NCBI GenBank assembly: GCA_934120675.1
Contig: CAKOUU010000012.1
Coordinates: 1-50,135 of the forward strand
DNA: 50,135 bases
Reading direction: 5' to 3'
Source of the DNA: an uncultured Clostridia bacterium
GTDB taxonomy: Bacteria > Bacillota > Clostridia > TANB77 > CAG-508
Shown: positions 40,944 to 49,046 of the stretch, in pieces
Numbering within the stretch: position 1 is the stretch's first letter
How the letters are laid out: every line of letters starts with the position of its first letter
The notes under the pieces: model-generated
What the model was told of the DNA's origin: nothing
The model's input: only the letters and a program-made list of their open reading frames with translations
Database searches by the model: none
Program-made: the position numbers and the translations under genes

Positions 40944-41885
40944 TTAAGAAACCTTCAATTCAAATACATATTGTAATACTCGTCTTTGATTTATAAATGT
41001 TTTTCTTGATATTTTCAAGAAATTAATTGGAATACCATACTTTTTAAAAGTATAGCTATTCTCTATTTTTTTAACCGCCATTTCATCTATGGCCTTTCTG
41101 TTTTTCATATAATATTCCAACTTATCACATTTCCAATCAATAGCTAAGTTTAAATCAATATAAATATAGTCAAATGAGTTATTATCAATATTCTCTGGTT
41201 TTCTTATGAAAATTGGTTTGTTAACTTTAGTCACAAAATAGTCTATTTCCCTTAATGGTTCTTTTGAAGAAAATCCTGCATTAGCATAATATCTTTTTAA
41301 GTCTTCAATTGTATCCCCCTCTTCAAGCTTACAATATGCCATCTTTAAAAAAAGTAAATTCGTAAATCCCATATGCGGCAAACAGTAGATATCCGCATCT
41401 GAATAACCCATTTTTCCATTTTTTGAAACTAATATATTTATTGCATCTGATTTTATTATACAATTTTGATTTAATATTTTAGTTTTACCTTCATCATTGA
41501 AATAAACAAATTTATTCATTTTCTTTCTGACAATAATATTACTAAAATCTTGTATAGGGTATTCTTTTTTTCGCATTATTTCATAATAATGGAGAAAGTA
41601 TTGATACAACATTTCAATATTATCGCCTTCTTTAAGACAAAGTATTGCCCTAAAAACGCTTTTCTTCTTTTTTGTATCTGGTTCCACTATTTTACCGTTT
41701 TCATTAAAGAATATATTTGGCCTTTCATAACTAAAAGACCATGTATTTCTATCAAAAAAAAGGTTCTTAAAATTCTTTTTTTTTGCTTCTTTTGCAGTAA
41801 GAGAAGTATATTTTCCTTCTTCATTGAAAAAAAATACATTTCCGTCAAGCATCAAAAGTATCTCATCTTTTGCAATTTCTATCAT
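40944..41885 (-). CDS. Protein of unknown function (313 residues)
   Basis: The ATG at 41885 is chosen because AGGAGGT lies 7 bases before it; a frame extension to 41927 is not needed. Two segments repeat the same plan: NVFFFNEEGKYTSLTAKEAK with an Asp/Lys-rich stretch, and KFVYFNDEGKTKILNQNC. Each half ends with a similar GDxIExL segment (GDNIEMLYQYFLHYYE and GDTIEDLKRYYANAG). It is a tandem duplication of an unknown cytosolic domain without signal peptide or membrane helix. Confidence 0.55.
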   Translation of the reverse strand: MIEIAKDEILLMLDGNVFFFNEEGKYTSLTAKEAKKKNFKNLFFDRNTWSFSYERPNIFFNENGKIVEPDTKKKKSVFRAILCLKEGDNIEMLYQYFLHYYEIMRKKEYPIQDFSNIIVRKKMNKFVYFNDEGKTKILNQNCIIKSDAINILVSKNGKMGYSDADIYCLPHMGFTNLLFLKMAYCKLEEGDTIEDLKRYYANAGFSSKEPLREIDYFVTKVNKPIFIRKPENIDNNSFDYIYIDLNLAIDWKCDKLEYYMKNRKAIDEMAVKKIENSYTFKKYGIPINFLKISRKTFINQRRVLQYVFELKVS

Positions 41886-42033
41886 TTTGTTACCTCCTAA
41901 ATTCTTTTGGAGGCATGAAACCTCCAAGTTTTTATCACTTTTTGGTTTCTAAGAAACATATAAAATATTGTATCAAATTATTTTTTAAATGTCAATTTAT
42001 GTAAAACAATTTTATGTATAAATATATAAAAAA

Positions 42034-42068
42034 AAGTCCTCTTACCACCCGACATTAGTGATAAGAGG
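42034..42068 (-). terminator. Terminator of the alcohol dehydrogenase gene
   Basis: GTCCTCTTA and TAAGAGGC pair around a loop of about 17 bases, followed on the minus strand by TTTTTTT. Confidence 0.7.
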
Positions 42069-42084
42069 CAACTATCATTTCAAA

Positions 42085-43245
42085 TTACATTGCTCTTCTA
42101 TATAATTCAATAAAATCTTCTTTGCTTACTTCTCTTGGATTACCTGGTTTACAAGGATCTTCCATAGCTTTATCCGCAAGCATTTCAAAGTCTTCTTCTT
42201 TTGCACCATAATCTTTAATAGTTTGAGTAATACCAACTGCTTTAGAAAGTTCACTAATCATCCATACAAATGTATTAATAACATCTTGGTCATTTAAGTG
42301 AGCAGCATCTGGTCTACCAATTTCACATAAGATTTCTCTAAATCTTTGAGCTGTTTCTGGATTTTCACCATTAAATCTCATAACTGTTGGTAAAAGCATT
42401 GCATTTGCAATTCCATGTGGTGTATCATATACAGCACCTAATTGGTGTGCCATTGAGTGAACTATTCCAAGTCCTACATTACTAAATCCCATACCTGCAA
42501 TATATTGAGCCATTCCCATCATTTCAACAGCTTTAGGGTCTTTTTCATTTACAGCTGCTGGTAAATATTTGAATATTAATTTTATAGCCTTCATATGGAA
42601 CATATCTGACATTTCGTTATGTGCTTTTGTAATATATCCTTCAACTGCATGTGTTAAAGCATCCATTCCTGTTGCTGCAGCAAGTGATTTTGGCATTGAT
42701 GCCATTAATTCTGAATCAACTATTGCTACAATTGGAATGTCATTAGGGTCTACACATACCATTTTTATTTTTCTTTCTTCATCTGTTATAACATAGTTTA
42801 TTGTAACTTCTGATGCTGTTCCTGCTGTTGTTGGTAATGCTATCATTGGCATTCCTTTATTAACAGTGTTTGATAATCCATTTAGAGATTTGATATCTGC
42901 TCTGTCTGGGTTTGTCATTACAATTGCTATTCCTTTTGCAGTATCCATGCTTGAACCACCACCAACTGCAACTATTACATCTGCTCCTGATTCTTTACAT
43001 GCAGTAACTCCGTCTGTTACATTTTTAATTGTTGGGTTTGGTTTGATTTCGTCATATAGTGAGTATTCAATTCCTGCATCTGTTAATACTTTTTCAACTT
43101 TTGCAGTAACTCCTGCATCTACTAATGGTTTGTCTGTAACCAAAAATACTTTTTTGAATTTTCCTTTCTTAATTTCTTCTGCTAGTACCTCTCTTGCATT
43201 GTTTCCAAAATATGATGTTTCGTTTAAAACAAATCTTATTGCCAT
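42085..43245 (-). CDS. Iron-containing alcohol dehydrogenase
   Basis: 386 residues, the usual length of group III iron alcohol dehydrogenases. The NAD(P)-binding motif VGGGSSMDTAKG is near residue 95. The metal-binding region shows GMDALTHAVEGY near 200 and HSMAHQLGAVYDTPHG near 262-277, with three His ligands. It interconverts aldehydes and alcohols and regenerates NAD in fermentation; closest types are 1,3-propanediol, lactaldehyde and butanol dehydrogenases, and the substrate cannot be fixed from sequence. AAGGAGG precedes the ATG. Confidence 0.93.
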   Translation of the reverse strand: MAIRFVLNETSYFGNNAREVLAEEIKKGKFKKVFLVTDKPLVDAGVTAKVEKVLTDAGIEYSLYDEIKPNPTIKNVTDGVTACKESGADVIVAVGGGSSMDTAKGIAIVMTNPDRADIKSLNGLSNTVNKGMPMIALPTTAGTASEVTINYVITDEERKIKMVCVDPNDIPIVAIVDSELMASMPKSLAAATGMDALTHAVEGYITKAHNEMSDMFHMKAIKLIFKYLPAAVNEKDPKAVEMMGMAQYIAGMGFSNVGLGIVHSMAHQLGAVYDTPHGIANAMLLPTVMRFNGENPETAQRFREILCEIGRPDAAHLNDQDVINTFVWMISELSKAVGITQTIKDYGAKEEDFEMLADKAMEDPCKPGNPREVSKEDFIELYRRAM

Positions 43246-43344
43246 TTTATATTCCTCCTTCGTAATTTTAATCTAGTTTGATTATACCAATAATAATTTT
43301 TTTGTACAATAGTTTTTACACAAATTTCACAAAAACATTTTTGA

Positions 43345-43380
43345 CCAATCGACCAATGGGGACATCCCTAAATCCCCTAG
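43345..43380. repeat. GGGGAC palindromic element, copy 3 (diverged)
   Basis: CGACCAATGGGGACATCCCT followed by AAATCCCCTAG. It shares the GGGGAC core and AAATCCC arm with the other copies and touches the pfkA stop codon. Confidence 0.5.
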
Positions 43381-44522
43381 TCTCCCAAATTAATTCCTAC
43401 ACTTCTTGCTGTTTTCACTAAATCATCATCCATAGTAACTTTTCTTTGGTTACTTACAGTTGTGTTTCCAGAAACAGCACCAATTTCTTTATTTTGACCA
43501 ACAACATCCTCTAGTGATGCATAATCGATTTTTCCATTTTTAATAACAACTAAATTTCCAAATTTTTCTTCAATAGCCATTCTCATTGCAGCAGTACCAT
43601 ATTTTGTTGATAAAACTCTATCAAATGCTGTTGGTGTTCCACCTCTTTGCATATAACCAAGTGTAGTATTTCTAGCTTCTAAACCTGTTAATTCTTGTAA
43701 TTGTTTTGCAACTTTTTCACCAACTCCACCAAGTTTTGTATTATCAACACCTTTACCATTATCTCTTACATTTTCAACAGTAATTTCTCCATCTTTTGGC
43801 TTAGCTCCCTCTGCAACAACAACAATATCAAAATTTTTGCCTCTTTTTTGTCTATTTTTTATTTTTTCTGCAACTTTATTTATATCATATGGAATCTCTG
43901 GAATTAATGCAACATCTGCACCACCTGCAATCGCTGACTCTAATGCTATCCATCCAGCATATCTTCCCATAACTTCCAATACCATAATTCTATGGTGTGT
44001 TTCACCTGTTGTATGAAGTCTATCAATTGCTTCCATTGCAACAGATACAGCAGTATTATATCCAAATGTAATTTCTGTACAAGCAACATCATTATCAATT
44101 GTTTTTGGAACTCCTATTACATTTACACCCTTTGTTGCAAAATCTCTGGCTGATTTTTGTGTTCCATCTCCACCTAGTGTAAAGATACAATCAAATCCAT
44201 CTTTTTTAATGTTTTCTACACATACATCAGACAAATCTTTGTATTCAACTGTTCCATCTTCATTTGTAACTTTATAATTGAATACATTTGCATTTGTTGA
44301 GGAACCTATTATTGAACCACCTTTTGGCAATATTCCTTCTGCATTTCCATCTTCTGCTGTACTTAATCTTTCATATTCATTTTTTAATAAACCATTATAT
44401 CCATCTATAAATCCATAACATTCTATATCATGATTTTCTGCTGTTTTTACAATTCCTCTTATTACAGCATTAAAACCTGCTACATCTCCACCATTTGCTA
44501 ATATTGCAACTTTTTTAATCAT
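43377..44522 (-). CDS. pfkA: 6-phosphofructokinase
   Basis: 381 residues from the ATG at 44522, where GGAGG is well placed; an ATG six codons earlier overlaps that site. Nucleotide-binding motif LGGDGTQ is near residue 116 and the catalytic PKTIDND near 141, with MGRYAGWIAL and RRGG-type TLGYMQRGGTP later. Gly in GGDG argues for ATP as phosphate donor, whereas the Lys in PKTIDND is shared with pyrophosphate-type and group III enzymes. It is therefore most like the long group III ATP-PFKs. It catalyses the committed step of glycolysis. Confidence 0.92.
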   Translation of the reverse strand: MIKKVAILANGGDVAGFNAVIRGIVKTAENHDIECYGFIDGYNGLLKNEYERLSTAEDGNAEGILPKGGSIIGSSTNANVFNYKVTNEDGTVEYKDLSDVCVENIKKDGFDCIFTLGGDGTQKSARDFATKGVNVIGVPKTIDNDVACTEITFGYNTAVSVAMEAIDRLHTTGETHHRIMVLEVMGRYAGWIALESAIAGGADVALIPEIPYDINKVAEKIKNRQKRGKNFDIVVVAEGAKPKDGEITVENVRDNGKGVDNTKLGGVGEKVAKQLQELTGLEARNTTLGYMQRGGTPTAFDRVLSTKYGTAAMRMAIEEKFGNLVVIKNGKIDYASLEDVVGQNKEIGAVSGNTTVSNQRKVTMDDDLVKTARSVGINLGD

Positions 44523-44546
44523 TTTAAATTCCTCCATTCAATTTTT

Positions 44547-44575
44547 CGGGATTGGGGGACGGGTCTTCAATCCCG
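44547..44575. repeat. GGGGAC palindromic element, copy 4
   Basis: CGGGATTGGGGGACGGG followed by TCTTCAATCCCG. It forms a hairpin of 8 pairs and is nearly identical to copy 1. Confidence 0.75.
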
Positions 44576-44599
44576 AAAAATTAATAATTTTAAAAATTA

Positions 44600-44627
44600 G
44601 GGATTGAAGACCCGTCCCCCAATCCCG
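44600..44627. repeat. GGGGAC palindromic element, copy 5 (inverted)
   Basis: The same element as copy 4 in reverse orientation, 24 bases away (GGGATTGAAGACCCG then TCCCCCAATCCCG). Copies 4 and 5 can pair along their full length, giving a long stem that may also end the DUF4116 gene. Confidence 0.75.
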
Positions 44628-44631
44628 TTTT

Positions 44632-45153
44632 TTATCCTAAAAGACTTTTTATTTCTTCATCTGCTTTTAATTCTTTTGTTAAAAACTGGAATGCTCTTTT
44701 GTCCTGTTTTACTGCAATTTCTGCAATTTCTTTATCATTTCTTAATCTATAACTTGCAAACTTTACAATTAATCCTTTATTTGTAACCGCCGCTTTCACA
44801 ACTTCTTTATCATCTCTCAATTTTTCACTTGCAAAATATAAAGTTTGTCCATATGTTTTTACACTTGCCATTATTACATCTTTGTCTGCTCTTAGTCTAT
44901 CTGATGCATAACATGCAGTCCATGGTGCTCCTTTTATTGCAAGTAGCATCAAATCTTTGTTGTCTTTTAAACGGTCAGATACAAATTCCATTGACTCACC
45001 ATCTTGTTCAAGTGCTGTTTTTACTATTTCTTCATCATCATGAAATTCAGGTGCTGCAAATTCCAAAAGTTTCCCTTTATCTTTTACTGCCTGAAGCACA
45101 TATTCTCTGTTATTACAATTTTTTTTCATTTCTGTTACATCTGGATCTTCCAT
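44632..45153 (-). CDS. DUF4116 repeat protein
   Basis: 173 residues built from about three and a half DUF4116 repeats of roughly 48 residues. Each has the form LRDDKEVVKAAV, GLIVKFASYRL. The repeats are helical and probably form a small solenoid for protein contact. No enzyme motif, no signal peptide. GAAAGGTGA precedes the ATG. Neighbours give no functional clue. Confidence 0.8.
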   Translation of the reverse strand: MEDPDVTEMKKNCNNREYVLQAVKDKGKLLEFAAPEFHDDEEIVKTALEQDGESMEFVSDRLKDNKDLMLLAIKGAPWTACYASDRLRADKDVIMASVKTYGQTLYFASEKLRDDKEVVKAAVTNKGLIVKFASYRLRNDKEIAEIAVKQDKRAFQFLTKELKADEEIKSLLG

Positions 45154-45212
45154 TAATTATCACCTTTCATTTGTTCTCATCCCTTATAAAATCAAATATC
45201 CTTTTTGGAACC

Positions 45213-45245
45213 GATGTCTCAAACAGAACTGTCCCCAAAACGACA
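45213..45245. repeat. GGGGAC palindromic element, copy 6, inside the trmB end
   Basis: GTCTCAAACAGAACTGTCCC then CAAAACGAC. On the minus strand it supplies GGGGACAGTTCTGTTTGAGA, so the last codons (FGDSSV, stop) of trmB are made of it. Confidence 0.55.
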
Positions 45246-45899
45246 TTTTGCAATTAATGCTTTAATCTTAATTCCCTGTTCTGAAAACATTTTCTCATGC
45301 TCTGTTTCTATATTATTTTCAAAAATTGGTTCTTTATGCAAATCATAAGTTTTTGATACTATTTCAAAACCACTTTCTTCAAAATATATTAAACTTGAAT
45401 TAAATAAATCATCGTCATCTGTTTTAAAATAGACTTCTCCATTTTCTGCCAAAAATTGTTTATATTTTTCAAGTTGCCTTGTATGTGTAAGTCTTTTCTT
45501 TCTATGTTTTCCCTTTGGCCAAGGATTACAAAAATTTATATATATTCTTTGAATATTATCTGTTTTATCCAAAATCATTGGTATTCTTTCAATATCAAAT
45601 CTTGTTAGAGCAACATTATCTGGTTCAATATTTTTTTCTTGATACACTTGTTCCACATTTCTTTTTGCTAGTCCAAGCATTGCATCAACTAAATCTATTG
45701 CTATATAGTTAATATCTAAATTACTTGATGCTAAATTTGATATAAATTGACCTTTTCCACATCCTAGTTCCAAATGTATTGGATTATTTGGATTTTTGAA
45801 AAATTCCTTCCATTTTCCTTTCCATTCTTCTGGGTTATCTATATAAAATTTACTTGCTTCTAATTCTGGTCTCGCCCATTTTTTGTACCTTATTCGCAT
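45219..45899 (-). CDS. trmB: tRNA (guanine-N7-)-methyltransferase
   Basis: 226 residues. The SAM-binding loop LELGCGKGQF is near residue 46, the family motif NFCNPWPKGKHRKKRLTH near 110, and the RQLEKYKQFLAENG segment follows. It adds N7-methyl to G46 of tRNA. The final residues CRFGDSSV come from a GGGGAC repeat overlapping the stop; the functional core ends before it. AAGGAAA precedes the ATG. Confidence 0.95.
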   Translation of the reverse strand: MRIRYKKWARPELEASKFYIDNPEEWKGKWKEFFKNPNNPIHLELGCGKGQFISNLASSNLDINYIAIDLVDAMLGLAKRNVEQVYQEKNIEPDNVALTRFDIERIPMILDKTDNIQRIYINFCNPWPKGKHRKKRLTHTRQLEKYKQFLAENGEVYFKTDDDDLFNSSLIYFEESGFEIVSKTYDLHKEPIFENNIETEHEKMFSEQGIKIKALIAKCRFGDSSV

Positions 45900-46130
45900 T
45901 TTATTTTTCCTTCCTTAATGTTTTTATTAATATAATTATTTTGCCACTTTTATTTTTGATTATCGTTTTTCATTTATCATTCCGTAACAAATTATATACA
46001 TATTTATAAAAAAAGTAAAGTAAAAATTTGTATTTTTTGCACTTTCCTGTTACAATAATGTTACATATAATGGCCAAGGGGAAAATAGACACACACAAAC
46101 TATAAAATTATATATTAAGAAGGATCAAAA

Positions 46131-47003
46131 ATGGAAATAAATTATGAAATAAAAAACAACACACAAACAATAAACAGTATCTTACAAAATGAACTAAAAA
46201 TATCATCAAGGCTTTTATACAAATTAATAAAATTAAATAAAATAGAACTTAATCACAAGCCTTGTGACACACGTAAAACAGGCAATTTAGAAGACACAAT
46301 TACAGTTAACTTTGATTATGAAGAAGATAATTCAAATATTGTACCAACAAAGATGGATTTAAATATCATCTTCGAAGACGACTGGCTTTTGGTTGTGAAT
46401 AAACCTGCTGGAATTGCAATACATCCATCAGTTTTACATTACTCTGATTCTTTGTGCAATGGTATAAGATTTTATTTTGATAAAATTGGTTTAAAGAAAA
46501 AAATAAGACCTGTTAATAGGCTTGATTTAAACACATCTGGATTAGTTGTCTTTGCAAAATGTGAATACATTCAAGAATGTTTAATTAACCAAATGAAAAA
46601 TAATCAATTTAAAAAAGAATATTTAGCAGTTTGTGATGGAATTTTTAACGAAAAATCTGGTACAATTAATTTACCAATTGCAAGAAAAGAAAATAGTATT
46701 ATTGAAAGATGCATTTCCGAAAATGGTCAAACTGCCATAACTCATTATGAAGTTTTAAAAGAATTTGATAATTATTCTTTAGTTAAATGTTCTTTAGAGA
46801 CTGGTAGGACTCATCAAATTAGAGTTCATATGTCTGCCATCGGTCACCCTTTGCTTGGTGATACTTTATATGGTTCTATTTCTGATTTAATTAATAGACA
46901 GGCTTTGCATTGCTATAATTTGCAGTTTATTCATCCTGTTTATAATAATGATTTGAATTTTTTTGGTGATTTACCTAATGATTTTAAAATTTTTGATTTT
47001 TAA
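46131..47003 (+). CDS. RluA-family pseudouridine synthase
   Basis: 290 residues. An S4-like N-terminal domain (RLLYKLIKLNKIELNHKPCD) precedes the synthase domain. The catalytic motif is PVNRLDLNTSGLVVFAK near residue 130, with the catalytic Asp in RLD; most relatives have HRLD, here NRLD. TGRTHQIRVHMSAIGHPLLG is typical of the family. It isomerises uridines in rRNA or tRNA; the site cannot be assigned. AGAAGGAT precedes the ATG. Confidence 0.92.
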   Translation: MEINYEIKNNTQTINSILQNELKISSRLLYKLIKLNKIELNHKPCDTRKTGNLEDTITVNFDYEEDNSNIVPTKMDLNIIFEDDWLLVVNKPAGIAIHPSVLHYSDSLCNGIRFYFDKIGLKKKIRPVNRLDLNTSGLVVFAKCEYIQECLINQMKNNQFKKEYLAVCDGIFNEKSGTINLPIARKENSIIERCISENGQTAITHYEVLKEFDNYSLVKCSLETGRTHQIRVHMSAIGHPLLGDTLYGSISDLINRQALHCYNLQFIHPVYNNDLNFFGDLPNDFKIFDF

Positions 47004-47011
47004 TAAAAAAA

Positions 47012-47353
47012 GAGCAAATCTGTAAGCCGGGTTCTGTCTTTTAAAATAGTCATTTATCTAGGGCATATATTGCTATATGCCTCAAGCCACGCAATTCAAG
47101 AAGGCGTCGAGCAGACTTAATCTTCTTTATTAGGTGTTGCTCCAGATGGGGTTTACACAGCATTCTATGTCACCATAGAACCGGTGAGCTCTTACCTCGC
47201 CTTTTCATCCTTACCCATACGGGCGGTTATTTTCTGTTGCACTTTCCTTATGGTTACCCACACTAGACGTTATCTAGCATCATTGCTCTATGGAGCCCGG
47301 ACTTTCCTCTCGTAGTTCCTTTCGGAAGTTACCAGCGACTATTCAATTTACTC
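47012..47353 (-). ncRNA. rnpB: RNase P RNA
   Basis: Read on the minus strand, the conserved core is complete: GAGGAAAGTCCGGGCTCC near the 5' side, the universal loop GGTAACCATAAGG type segment, and ACAGAACCCGGCTTACAG near the 3' end. The ends pair as P1 (GAGTAAAT with ATTTGCTC), which fixes 5' near 47353 and 3' near 47012, followed by a T-run terminator. It is the catalytic RNA that matures tRNA 5' ends. The gene lies alone between convergent and co-directional protein genes. Confidence 0.96.
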
Positions 47354-47366
47354 TTTGAAAATTATA

Positions 47367-48323
47367 TCACATATTTTCTAATTCTTCCAGTAAATTTTTA
47401 TATTTTATCAAAAAAATATCTTTTTCCTTTAATTCAATTGCTCCCTGTAACTCTTTTAACATAATATATGCCTTATTTATATTATATTTATTTTTTTGTA
47501 TTTCGGAACTTTCAGCCAATTTTGAAAACTCCTGTAATGCATCATTTGCATAATCAGAAATATTATCCCAATCCTCTTCATCTAGAATACTATACGCCCT
47601 AAAAATATCATTCTTTGTTTTGATAACAACCTTTTCCTTTTCGTCGTCTGTACATTCTTCAACAAACTTTGGCAAATAATCATATAAACTAGACAATTCT
47701 TTTAATGTATCTTTTTTATTTTCATCATTTATTGCTTTTGTTAATTTATCAAACTCTCTATTAAAATTTGTTATTTCTTCTTTGTTTATATTTGTTTTAT
47801 ATAGATCTAAAATCACAGGATATAATGATGTATACATTTTTTCGGTTTCGTTCTTTATTTGTTTCCAATTTACTTCAGTGTCTCTTGTTAGTATTCCTTT
47901 TTCTTCTATATTATATTTCTTTTTATTTTCTTGCATATTTTCATTGCTCTTTTCTGACGAACCTGAAGAGCCATCTTTTTTTGAATCTCCGCTTTTCTGA
48001 GAGCTATCATCCTTTTTTGAGTTTCCATCTTCTGCAGGACTATCTTCCGACTTTTTCCCAGTTGTATCTTCTTTATTTGTTTCTGTTGTATTTTCTTCTT
48101 CTTTTGGTTCTGTAACTGAAATTGTATAATTTTCAAATTTGATATTATTTATTTCATTAAATAAATCAGTAAATTTGTTATCAAAATACTTTATTGAGCT
48201 TAATGATTTTTCTTGTATTTTCTCTTGTGACTCGTCTTTCCCTGATACCTTATACACTAAAAAAATTGATAATAAAATTAATAATATTATGAATATAAAT
48301 GCAATTCTTGCGTACTTCTTCAA
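47367..48323 (-). CDS. Membrane-anchored protein of unknown function with disordered Ser/Lys-rich linker
   Basis: About 318 residues. A TTG start at 48323 is chosen because AGGAGG lies 6 bases before it; a TTG at 48329 has no room for a ribosome site. An N-terminal membrane helix (IAFIFIILLILLSIFLVY) anchors it, so the rest is outside. Residues 80-140 are a Lys/Ser/Asp/Gly-rich low-complexity stretch, and residues 150-320 are helical (TRDTEVNWKQIKNETEKMY; YLPKFVEECTDDEKEK). No known family is recognised. It is followed on the same strand by rnpB after 14 bases. Confidence 0.6.
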   Translation of the reverse strand: MKKYARIAFIFIILLILLSIFLVYKVSGKDESQEKIQEKSLSSIKYFDNKFTDLFNEINNIKFENYTISVTEPKEEENTTETNKEDTTGKKSEDSPAEDGNSKKDDSSQKSGDSKKDGSSGSSEKSNENMQENKKKYNIEEKGILTRDTEVNWKQIKNETEKMYTSLYPVILDLYKTNINKEEITNFNREFDKLTKAINDENKKDTLKELSSLYDYLPKFVEECTDDEKEKVVIKTKNDIFRAYSILDEEDWDNISDYANDALQEFSKLAESSEIQKNKYNINKAYIMLKELQGAIELKEKDIFLIKYKNLLEELENM

Positions 48324-48647
48324 ATTCAAACCTCCTATTATGTTTTGTTTTAGAAAACAATTTTTAAATATTTAAAATTTATTTATACTAATTTATAATT
48401 TTTATTGATTTAAATGTTATTTTTATTATTTGCTTTTTTTTATAAAGTATTCCAAATTATGTTCCTTTTTGTTTTATTGCACATTTTCATTGTTCTTTTC
48501 TAAATAACTAAAGTATTCCAAATGAACTTTAAATGTATATTTTTTTTGATAAATAATATACTAAATTAATAGAGTATATTTTTTTCTATTTATTGCTCAA
48601 ATTGGCTAATGCAAAGTTTAAAATACATAAAAGGAGTTATTGGATTT

Positions 48648-48926
48648 ATGGTTTCGGTTAATTTATATAGTGAAAAATCTGAAGAGATAGAAAAATTTTT
48701 GAGTTTATTTTATAATTCTACTTTTAATATGAATAATGTTTTGAATTGGAAACACAAATATGAAAATCCAATTGAAATGGCAGAAATTATTGGTGCATTT
48801 GTTGATAATATTGAAAGATTTGAAATCATGATGTGGATATCTTTGGATAAAGGTGTTTATATCCATGTTACTGAAGATAATGCTAATAGTTTAATTAAAT
48901 ATCTTTATGAAAGATATCCATATTAA
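48648..48926 (+). CDS. Protein of unknown function (92 residues)
   Basis: The ATG at 48648 has AAGGAG 11 bases before it; a longer reading from 48609 overlaps the ribosome site. It reads VSVNLYSEKSEEIEKFLSLF, then NPIEMAEIIGAFVDNIERF and VYIHVTEDNANSLIKYLYER, a compact alpha/beta fold. No signal peptide or known family. The 300 bases before it (48324-48607) are very AT-rich without other features. Confidence 0.55.
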   Translation: MVSVNLYSEKSEEIEKFLSLFYNSTFNMNNVLNWKHKYENPIEMAEIIGAFVDNIERFEIMMWISLDKGVYIHVTEDNANSLIKYLYERYPY

Positions 48927-48951
48927 ACCTGTCCAACTTGGTGCCTAATTG
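48927..48951. repeat. Possible degenerate GGGGAC-type element
   Basis: ACCTGTCCAACTTGGTGCC just after the stop at 48926 reads on the minus strand as GGCACCAAGTTGGACAGGT. It resembles the other copies in placement and in the GGACAG core but has lost the full GGGGAC. Confidence 0.3.
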
Positions 48952-49046
48952 TAAACTATTTAATGCTATTGTTATTTCTGCAAGTACTAATAAAATAAGA
49001 AAATATAAACTAAAAAAAGTACAAGCCCTTTTCTCACAATATTTAA

